DNA of 5,209 bases, taken from the NCBI GenBank assembly GCA_049317725.1, contig JBMOHS010000237.1, positions 1-5,209 on the forward strand. The letters run 5' to 3'. Below the pieces are notes generated by a model that was not told the DNA's origin, did no database searches, and saw only the letters and a list, made by a program, of their open reading frames with translations. Origin of the DNA: CAIOZW01 sp049317725. GTDB lineage: Bacteria > Acidobacteriota > Blastocatellia > RBC074. The translations under genes and the position numbers were made by a program. This document shows, in pieces, positions 1-5,209 of this stretch (within the stretch, counting starts at the first letter, position 1; every line of letters begins with the position of its first letter).

Positions 1-704
1 GCCTCGACCACGTTCCTCTTGGCCAACCCGCGCAGTTGTTCGTAGGTGGCCTTGACCCCCAACAATTTTGAGTTCCTGGCTCGCTGGTCGGTGATCGAGA
101 GCAGGGCCTCAGCCACCCGATCAGAGTGGGCGTTGAAGAAGGGACCGATCGGACGTCGACCTGCCTGCGCCTCGTCCACGATCGGCTGCAGAGCTCGACA
201 GAAGTCATCGAAGAGCACGTCCATGACGATGGTGACGAAGCCGGGCTTGAAGCTTTCAACCATCTTGTAGCTGGTGCTGATGGCCAGCCCACTGACTCCA
301 CTCTTGTTCGCAACCTCCTGCTCGATGATCTTCACACAATCGGCAATCACCTGTTTTCGCTTAGGGGGGGCACTAAACTTCTGAAGCAGCGTCGCCTGAG
401 GCCCACCAGAAGACTTGACGGCAGGGCGCGCTTGCACCGGCTCAATGACACCAAAGTCAGTGTTGATTCCCATTGCCCCATTGTGTGAGGCTCGCCCTCG
501 ATTGCACGCCACGACCGCCAGTTCGATCGGTCGCGGCGGGTTCGTAGTCCCCTCCGCTGGACGAACTCCCGCCCCAGACCACATCGCCCGGGTCCGGCTG
601 GCAATCCGATCCTGCGCGGCGAGGCTGACGCTCAACAAGACCACCCAGAGCACAACTCTTCGCCCGGCCACGCCTTTTTTCGTGTTCACACGGTAGCTTC
701 GCAT
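1..704 (-). CDS. DUF6918-like protein with a signal-peptide-like N-terminus, partial (3' end outside window)
   Basis: Function is unknown. The frame is open from ATG 704 to the window edge (234 full codons, no stop), so the C-terminus is missing. Residues about 105-234 match what I recall of the DUF6918 family: a start like LLQKFSAPPKR, then VIADCVKIIEQEV, KSGVSGLAI, a KPGF turn, and later RVAEALLSITD and LRGLAKRNVVEA, all predicted helical. Ahead of it, residues 1-30 have a basic segment (KKGVAGRR), a hydrophobic run (VVLWVVLLSVSLA) and a possible cleavage site near LAA/QD, which resembles a Sec signal peptide; residues 31-104 are a low-complexity linker. I chose ATG 704 because GGGGAA precedes it by 4 nt; ATG 722 in the same frame has no such site, and a TGA lies just upstream of that. 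An internal start at ATG 473 (residue 78) would remove the leader and remains possible. The gene lies 45 nt after the ABC-F stop, so co-transcription is likely. The family name is from memory. Confidence 0.72.
   Translation of the reverse strand, partial: MRSYRVNTKKGVAGRRVVLWVVLLSVSLAAQDRIASRTRAMWSGAGVRPAEGTTNPPRPIELAVVACNRGRASHNGAMGINTDFGVIEPVQARPAVKSSGGPQATLLQKFSAPPKRKQVIADCVKIIEQEVANKSGVSGLAISTSYKMVESFKPGFVTIVMDVLFDDFCRALQPIVDEAQAGRRPIGPFFNAHSDRVAEALLSITDQRARNSKLLGVKATYEQLRGLAKRNVVE
364..370. repeat. Homopolymer G7 (C7 on the coding strand) inside the DUF6918-like gene
   Basis: Seven G on the plus strand encode the Ala-Pro-Pro at residues 112-114, right at the start of the conserved domain. 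Family-like sequence is in the same frame on both sides (LLQKFSAP before, KRKQVIADC after), so the sequenced length keeps the gene in frame. Confidence 0.9.
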
Positions 705-708
705 CTGG

Positions 709-714
709 TTCCCC
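709..714 (-). promoter_or_regulatory. Probable ribosome binding site for the DUF6918-like gene
   Basis: On the minus strand GGGGAA lies 4 nt before ATG 704. It is a modest match to the anti-Shine-Dalgarno sequence, but it favours ATG 704 over the in-frame ATG at 722, which has only GACAGATTGATTG before it. Confidence 0.45.
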
Positions 715-736
715 ACTTCCATCAATCAATCTGTCG

Positions 737-750
737 GTAACGTGTAACGT
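737..750. repeat. Perfect tandem 7-mer (GTAACGT x2) at the ABC-F stop
   Basis: The plus strand reads GTAACGT twice with no gap, beginning just after and touching the last base of the ABC-F stop codon. A second short repeat (ATCA twice, then ATC, from 721) sits in the same 45-nt gap. Function, if any, is unknown; it may be chance. Confidence 0.5.
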
Positions 751-2678
751 CAGGTATCTCGATCCGCCAGCTCTGCCCACCGCGTCAGGTCACGATCCAG
801 AGCTGGCTCAAGCGACTGCAGCTCTTCATAGAGCTGCGCGACGACGAGGTGATCGCTGGCCCGCTCGATCAGGATCGCCTCGATCTCCGCCTTTCTCGCT
901 TCTTGCTGTGCGATCCGATCGACCAGTTGATCCAATTCACGCTTCTCCTTGAACGAAAGGCGATTGGCAGGCGATCCCGCGACCTCTGCCGGCCCGCGAC
1001 GAACGGGAACGTCCGGCGGATCGACTCTCCGCTCCTCCTGCTCGGTTCGCTCCTCGATCTGGCGATCCCGGAACGCGGTGTAGTTACCGGGGTACTCCCG
1101 GATGCGTCCCTCCCCCTCAAAGCGAAAGATCGTCTCGACCGTCCGATCGAGAAAATACCGGTCGTGGCTGACAACGACGAGGCATCCTGGAAACCGGTCG
1201 AGGTACGATTCGAGCGCTACCAGGGTTGGCAGATCGAGGTCGTTCGTCACCTCATCAAGGAGCAACACATTCGGGGCCGCCATCAGCTCCCGCAAGAGGG
1301 CGAGCCGTCGCCGCTCCCCCCCGGACAGGGAGCCAATTGGCTGGTACTGGGTCGCTGGCGGGAAGAGAAATCGATCAAGCATCTGACTGGCCGTCAGCTC
1401 CTCGCCATCGGCCAGCTCGATGCGCTCGGCCACCTCCCGCAGATGATCGATCAGACGCTGCGCCGGGTCGGCTTCGGCGATCTCCTGGCGATAGTAGCGC
1501 AGCCGAACGGTCTGTCCGATCTCCACCCTGCCACTATCCGGGATTCTCCTCCCGGCAAGGATTTCGATGAGCGTCGTCTTCCCGGACCCATTGGGGCCAA
1601 TGATGCCGATCCGATCCCCTCGCTTGAAGGAGTAACTGAAATCGCGAATGAGTACCCGCTCACCATACCCATGGGTGATCCCCTCCAAGGCAAGGATTTT
1701 CCCACCCAAGCGGGTCGTCTCGAACTCCAACTCGAGCGTTCGGCGGCCCGCGAGATCGGCCGTGGCCTGTCGAGCCTGCTCGATGACCGACGCTGCCCGC
1801 TCGACCCGAGCCTTGGCCTTGGTCGTCCGCGCTTTCGGCCCTCGCCGGAGCCACTCCAGCTCCCGTCGTGCCATCTGCCGAAGCTTCTGCGCCTCGACAG
1901 CTTGTCGATCCTCGTGTGCCTGCTTCGCTTCGAGATAGCGGGCGTAGTTCCCCTGGTAGCTCCTCACGTGGCCACGATCGAGTTCGATCGTCCGACGCAC
2001 CACCCGGTCGAGAAAGTATCGATCATGGGTCACTAGAAGGATGGCTCCCGGAAACTCTCCGAGGGCGCGCTCCAGCCAGTCGACCGTCTCAGCGTCGAGG
2101 TGGTTGGTCGGTTCATCCAGAATCAAGAGGTCAGGCTCTGTCAGAAGACTGTGGGCGAGCGCGACCCGCTTACGCTGTCCTCCAGAGAGTGTCCCCATCT
2201 GCGCCGTCCAGTCGAGTACCCCCAGCTCGGTCAACATCGCCTTGGCCTTGGCTTCGATCTGCCAAGCTCCCATCACCTCGATCTCGTGCGCCAGCTCGGC
2301 GACGCGCGCCAGGAGCTTCTTTTCCGTCCCCCCCTGCTCCGCCAGCTCCTGACACGCCACCTCATACTGCCGAATCCGGGCCAACTTCTCCCGCAGCGCG
2401 CCATTTCCTCCCTCAAAGACCGCCTCGAGGATCGTCTCCTGTGGATGAAAGGGAGGATCCTGCGGCAGGATCGCTACCTGCCGGTCGTGGGAAAGGACAA
2501 CCCGTCCCGTGTCCGGAACCTCCTCCCCCGCGATGACCCGCAAGAGCGTGCTCTTTCCAGATCCGTTCGCCCCGATGACCCCGATCTTCTCCCCTGCATC
2601 CAGCCCAAATGTCACCTCGGAGAAGAGAGGCTTGATCCCAAATGTCTTGGCGATCTTTTCTACCGATAACAATGCCAT
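750..2678 (-). CDS. uup: ABC-F family ATPase, Uup type
   Basis: This is a soluble protein of two fused ABC ATPase domains without membrane segments, 642 aa. Domain 1 has Walker A GANGSGKST (36-44), signature LSGGQ (164-168), Walker B LLILDEPTNHLD (184-195) and the switch THDRYFLD. A charged linker follows (about 248-303) with EWLRRGPKARTTKAKAR, which resembles the Uup linker. Domain 2 has Walker A GPNGSGKTT (361-369), LSGGE (451-455), LLLDEVTNDLD (472-482) and SHDRYFLD. Residues about 575-640 form a coiled-coil tail beginning LSFKEKRELDQL, typical of Uup and absent from EttA. ABC-F proteins act at the ribosomal E site; Uup has also been linked to DNA branch structures and ribosome biogenesis. 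The second Walker B has Val where Pro is usual (LDEPTNDLD). The frame is open to GTG 2684, but the AAGGAGG site overlaps that codon and sits 5 nt before ATG 2678, so 2678 is the start. The gene lies 13 nt after the MFS gene. Other ABC-F subtypes cannot be fully excluded. Confidence 0.93.
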   Translation of the reverse strand: MALLSVEKIAKTFGIKPLFSEVTFGLDAGEKIGVIGANGSGKSTLLRVIAGEEVPDTGRVVLSHDRQVAILPQDPPFHPQETILEAVFEGGNGALREKLARIRQYEVACQELAEQGGTEKKLLARVAELAHEIEVMGAWQIEAKAKAMLTELGVLDWTAQMGTLSGGQRKRVALAHSLLTEPDLLILDEPTNHLDAETVDWLERALGEFPGAILLVTHDRYFLDRVVRRTIELDRGHVRSYQGNYARYLEAKQAHEDRQAVEAQKLRQMARRELEWLRRGPKARTTKAKARVERAASVIEQARQATADLAGRRTLELEFETTRLGGKILALEGITHGYGERVLIRDFSYSFKRGDRIGIIGPNGSGKTTLIEILAGRRIPDSGRVEIGQTVRLRYYRQEIAEADPAQRLIDHLREVAERIELADGEELTASQMLDRFLFPPATQYQPIGSLSGGERRRLALLRELMAAPNVLLLDEVTNDLDLPTLVALESYLDRFPGCLVVVSHDRYFLDRTVETIFRFEGEGRIREYPGNYTAFRDRQIEERTEQEERRVDPPDVPVRRGPAEVAGSPANRLSFKEKRELDQLVDRIAQQEARKAEIEAILIERASDHLVVAQLYEELQSLEPALDRDLTRWAELADRDT

Positions 2679-2683
2679 CTCCA

Positions 2684-2690
2684 CCTCCTT
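2684..2690 (-). promoter_or_regulatory. Strong Shine-Dalgarno site that sets the ABC-F start
   Basis: The minus strand carries AAGGAGG, a perfect anti-Shine-Dalgarno match, 5 nt before ATG 2678. It fills most of the 13-nt gap after the MFS stop (TAG at 2694-2692). It also rules out the in-frame GTG at 2684, whose first base is the last base of the site. Confidence 0.85.
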
Positions 2691-2691
2691 C

Positions 2692-3858
2692 CTATCCCTG
2701 AGCCTCTCGTTTTCGTGGGTAACTCATCATCCAGAAAAAGAGGGCCCCAGCTCCCAGAATCCCCCCCCAGACGACCCACAGTAGAACTCGCGGCCCGGTT
2801 GTCTCATAAAATTGCCCAATCAACCAGGGAAGAACCATCGCGCCTCCACTCGAACACGCGAAAAAGCGGCCGGTCAGCCTCCCTGTCAGGGTGATCCGTC
2901 GTTCCGCGAAGGCCAAGGTTGTCGGAAAGATCGACGCCAGGGAGAGCCCCAATCCTGCCACCCCCAACCAGAGCGATGGCCCCGCTTTGTTGCTCAAGAG
3001 GAGCAGGGTCGCACTGGCTAGTGCCCCGGCAAGAGCCGATAAGAGAATCACTCGTGGACGCAGCCGGACCGTCAGGGGAATGAATGCCAGCCGCCCCACC
3101 GTCAAGGTTCCCCAGTAGATCGAATTGAGATAGGACGCATCCGTCGGGCTCAATCCAGCCGCCCGGCTCCCGTAGGTGAAGACCCAATTCCCCATGCTCG
3201 ACTCAACCCCGGTGTACAAAAAGAGGAAGATCCCGATCAGGATCGGGAGCGAAGAGGGCCCTTCTTCCTCCACTCCTTGCACCGTCGATCTGGCATGCAA
3301 CGGCCCCTGCAAGCGAACGATCCAAAACGCAATCGGCAAGACCAGCAAGGCCAAGAGGCTGTACCCGAGCCGAATTCCTCCCGATTGGATGATCGTCCAA
3401 GTCATCAGGATCGGAGACAAGGATGCTCCAACCCCCCAGATGAAGTGGAGCCCATTGATGAGTGGACCAACCCGTCCTTGATTGGCCCAGACCACCAGCG
3501 TGTTTCCTCCCACATTGACGATGCTGCCCGTCATCCCCTGCAGGAAGAAGATCCCCATCAGTGCGATCAGATGGCCTGCCCAGGGGGTGACGACAATCAT
3601 CGCCCCCATCAGCAGCAACCCTCCACACATAAACAGATGGACCCGGACCCGATCGTAGAGCCCTCCCACCCAGAGCGAGCCAACGACAAACCCCATGGAT
3701 CGCGCGATGAAGAGCAGACTGATGGAACGCAATGGAGAGCCTGTCTGCTCCGCCAGTGCGGAGAGCGTCGGCCCAAGCGATGCCACCATCAATCCAAGCA
3801 GGAAAAGGGCGCTGAAGTAGCCGAGATTCTGTTGAAAGCGGAGTGAGATTGAATTCAA
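2692..3858 (-). CDS. MFS transporter, FucP/MFSD4-like, 12 membrane helices
   Basis: This is an inner-membrane secondary transporter of 388 aa, a usual MFS length. About twelve hydrophobic segments are visible: near 11-33, 46-66, 74-91, 97-119, 134-156, 165-182, 204-225, 240-262, 268-288, 295-317, 333-350 and 357-378. A short charged central loop (183-203, with GVEEEG) splits two six-helix halves. The loop after helix 2 has the MFS motif A form GGLYDRVR (65-72). INGLHFIWGVGASLSP (134-149) and SIFPTTLA (309-316) recall the FHS/FucP and MFSD4 group, which includes sugar transporters; the substrate cannot be read from the sequence. The start appears to be TTG 3858: the frame closes at a TAG 24 nt upstream, TTG is the first usual start codon after it, and no ATG occurs before helix 1. 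Only a weak GGAA lies 5 nt before it. Translation is probably coupled with the ABC-F gene. A G8 run sits near the 3' end. Confidence 0.88.
   Translation of the reverse strand: MNSISLRFQQNLGYFSALFLLGLMVASLGPTLSALAEQTGSPLRSISLLFIARSMGFVVGSLWVGGLYDRVRVHLFMCGGLLLMGAMIVVTPWAGHLIALMGIFFLQGMTGSIVNVGGNTLVVWANQGRVGPLINGLHFIWGVGASLSPILMTWTIIQSGGIRLGYSLLALLVLPIAFWIVRLQGPLHARSTVQGVEEEGPSSLPILIGIFLFLYTGVESSMGNWVFTYGSRAAGLSPTDASYLNSIYWGTLTVGRLAFIPLTVRLRPRVILLSALAGALASATLLLLSNKAGPSLWLGVAGLGLSLASIFPTTLAFAERRITLTGRLTGRFFACSSGGAMVLPWLIGQFYETTGPRVLLWVVWGGILGAGALFFWMMSYPRKREAQG
2761..2768. repeat. Homopolymer C8 (G8 on the coding strand) inside the MFS gene
   Basis: Eight C in a row on the plus strand encode the TGG-GGG-GGG of a Trp-Gly-Gly at residues about 364-366, in the last membrane helix. 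The reading frame is intact across it. A length change would alter the final 22 or so residues. Confidence 0.9.
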
Positions 3859-4057
3859 GCAGGTTCCAAACGCGATGACCTATGGAGGAGAAACGTCCCC
3901 GTCGCCTTGTCGATTCCGTTGCCCCTGATCACCAGTCGATCCCTGCACTCACCTGTTGCAAAGGGAAAGGGGCCAGAGAGATCCACTTCTCTCCGACCCC
4001 TCCACTCTGACGTTGATGACGTGGACAAGGTGGATGAACCATCCCAAGATCACTCGC
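3859..4057. other. Intergenic spacer between ftsH and the MFS gene
   Basis: This 199-nt spacer holds the terminator described separately and the direct repeat TGACGT-TGA-TGACGT (4008-4022). I looked on the minus strand for a promoter for the MFS gene and found only poor candidates: a TCGACA with no good -10 at usable distance. No open frame longer than about 17 codons is worth calling. Four GATC sites occur here, a higher density than expected by chance. Confidence 0.6.
3960..4000 (-). terminator. Intrinsic terminator after ftsH
   Basis: Read on the minus strand, GGGGTCGGAGAGA (4000-3988) pairs with TCTCTCTGGCCCC (3981-3969) over 13 contiguous positions, including two G-U wobbles, around a 6-nt loop AGTGGA. 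The tail is TTTCCCTTT, an interrupted T tract rather than a clean one. It lies 57 nt past the ftsH stop in the same orientation, while the other strand has no T run after the stem. It probably separates ftsH from the MFS operon; read-through is possible given the weak tail. Confidence 0.8.
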
Positions 4058-5209
4058 TCAGGCCGTCGCCGGATTGCCTCCGGTGATCGGTGGGAGAATC
4101 GGCTTGAGTAGCGGCTCCTTGTCGACTGGTTTCTCCGTATCAGACGAGCCCGAGGGCTTCGGGTCCTCTGGGTCGAGCGGAAGTCCCGCGACAATTCGCC
4201 GGATCTGAACCGCGTCGAGCGTCTCCCGAATGAGAAGCTCTTTTGCCAAACGATCGAGACCCTCGCGATGTTCGAGAATGATCTGCCGTGCACGCTCGTA
4301 CTGTTCCATGACGATTCGCTTGACCTCTTGGTCGATCCGAATGGCCGTCTCTTCGCTATAGTCTTGGTGTTGGGCAATCTCCCGGCCGAGGAAGATCTGC
4401 TCCTCCTTCTTCCCAAAGGTGAGCGGGCCCAAGTTCGACATGCCAAATTCACAGACCATCCGTCGAGCCATCTCGGTGGCCCGCTCAATGTCGTTCGAGG
4501 CACCCGTCGTCACCTTCCCAAGAAAGATCTCCTCGGCAAGGCGACCGCCCATCAGGATGGCAATCGAGCCTTCAATGTAATCCAAGCTGTGGGTATATCG
4601 ATCCCCTTCTGGGAGCTGCTGGGTCAGACCGAGCGCCATGCCCCGGGGGATGATCGTCACCTTGTGGACTGGGTCGGCATTGGGAACCATCAGCCCGACA
4701 ATCGTATGGCCCGCTTCGTGATAAGCTGTGGTTCTCTTCTCGTCATCAGACATGACCGCTGATCTACGCTCCGATCCCATCAACACCTTGTCCTTGGCCC
4801 ACTCGAAGTCCTGCATTGCGACGAGCTTCTTGTTGAAGCGTGCGGCGTTGAGGGCGGCCTCATTGACGAGATTGGCCAAGTCTGCTCCGGTGAATCCCGG
4901 CGTTCCTCGCGCAATCACCGAGACGTCGACGTCGGCACCGAGAGGGATTTTGCGAGTGTGAACGGCGAGGATCCCCTCGCGCCCCCGAACATCGGGCCGG
5001 TTGACGATCACCCGCCGATCGAAGCGACCCGGCCGCAGCAATGCTGGATCCAGCACATCTGGACGATTGGTCGAGGCGACAAGGATCACGCCATCATTCG
5101 ACTCGAATCCGTCCATCTCGACCAACAGCTGGTTGAGGGTCTGCTCTCGCTCGTCGTGCCCTCCCCCCAGCCCGGCCCCTCGATGCCGTCCAACGGCGTC
5201 GATCTCGTC
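4058..5209 (-). CDS. ftsH: ATP-dependent zinc metalloprotease FtsH, C-terminal part (5' end outside window)
   Basis: FtsH is a membrane-anchored hexameric AAA+ protease that unfolds and degrades membrane and short-lived cytosolic proteins. The window keeps 383 residues; the membrane anchor, periplasmic domain and Walker A are off the right edge. The fragment opens inside Walker B (DEIDAVGR). Next come the second region of homology with the arginine fingers in LLRPGRFDRR (residues 59 and 62), then the sensor-2 region GFTGADLANLVNEAA (about 105-119). The peptidase domain has the zinc site HEAGH (164-168), and the Asp in SNDIERAT (about 240) is the expected third zinc ligand. KVTIIPRG and LMGGRLAEE are also typical. 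All catalytic residues within the fragment are present. The tail after about 345 is Pro- and Lys-rich (LPLDPEDPKPSGSSD onward), variable in the family. The TGA stop is followed by a terminator. No sign of damage or transfer. Confidence 0.97.
   Translation of the reverse strand, partial: DEIDAVGRHRGAGLGGGHDEREQTLNQLLVEMDGFESNDGVILVASTNRPDVLDPALLRPGRFDRRVIVNRPDVRGREGILAVHTRKIPLGADVDVSVIARGTPGFTGADLANLVNEAALNAARFNKKLVAMQDFEWAKDKVLMGSERRSAVMSDDEKRTTAYHEAGHTIVGLMVPNADPVHKVTIIPRGMALGLTQQLPEGDRYTHSLDYIEGSIAILMGGRLAEEIFLGKVTTGASNDIERATEMARRMVCEFGMSNLGPLTFGKKEEQIFLGREIAQHQDYSEETAIRIDQEVKRIVMEQYERARQIILEHREGLDRLAKELLIRETLDAVQIRRIVAGLPLDPEDPKPSGSSDTEKPVDKEPLLKPILPPITGGNPATA

Noticed and set aside
457..780. 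Minus-strand frame of 107 codons overlapping the DUF6918-like gene
   Set aside because: It overlaps the end of the ABC-F gene, its translation is rich in Gly, Arg and Ser without a fold-like pattern, and the neighbouring frame carries the conserved domain.
849..2036. Long open frame of 395 codons on the plus strand
   Set aside because: It lies fully antisense to the ABC-F gene, whose protein has all expected motifs. Its translation shows no recognisable domain, and GC-rich codon use commonly keeps antisense frames open.
2100..2669. Other plus-strand frames opposite the ABC-F N-terminal domain
   Set aside because: Shadows of the real gene; no ribosome site and no family resemblance.
3277..3846. 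Plus-strand frame of 189 codons opposite the MFS gene
   Set aside because: It is very rich in His, Gln, Asp and Pro, the usual antisense image of a hydrophobic membrane protein.
3882..3952. Plus-strand GGAGGAG resembling a ribosome site, near a 17-codon frame (ATG ACC TAT ...)
   Set aside because: The GGAGGAG lies inside the tiny frame rather than before a start codon, and the frame ends after 17 codons; probably chance.
3859..3960. Sigma-70 type promoter for the MFS gene
   Set aside because: The best -35-like word (TCGACA) has no acceptable -10 at 16-18 nt, so I do not call a promoter.

Overview
The window is bacterial chromosomal DNA, fairly GC-rich (about 60% by eye, not counted), and every gene I can support lies on the minus strand. 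Reading in the direction of transcription (from high to low coordinates) it holds the 3' two-thirds of an FtsH AAA+ zinc protease, a 12-helix MFS transporter, an ABC-F ATPase of the Uup type, and most of a protein with a DUF6918-like domain that runs off the left edge. The host cannot be fixed from this. A free-living, moderately GC-rich bacterium such as a member of Chloroflexota or a similar deep lineage fits the look of the proteins, but that is an impression, not evidence.

Layout: 5209-4058 is ftsH, cut at the right edge inside its Walker B motif. About 57 nt past its stop there is a strong candidate intrinsic terminator (4000-3960) with a 13-bp uninterrupted stem, so ftsH probably ends its own transcription unit. 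The rest of the 199-nt spacer shows no convincing promoter. At 3858 the MFS gene begins, apparently with TTG. Only 13 nt separate it from the ABC-F gene, and this gap carries a perfect AAGGAGG ribosome site that fixes the ABC-F start at ATG 2678. Then 45 nt separate ABC-F from the DUF6918-like gene (704 to beyond 1). The last three genes are therefore a likely operon of transporter, ribosome-associated ATPase and a helical protein of unknown function.

How the genes work together is not evident. FtsH is membrane protein quality control, Uup-type ABC-F proteins act on ribosomes or nucleic acid structures, and the MFS protein resembles the FucP/MFSD4-type branch, which includes sugar transporters. 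There is no sign of a mobile element, CRISPR array, phage gene, tRNA or rRNA. I do not see a new defence or biosynthetic system here. The points most worth a second look are the signal-peptide-like N-terminal extension on the DUF6918-like protein, the strong excess of GATC, and poly-G/C tracts inside two coding regions.
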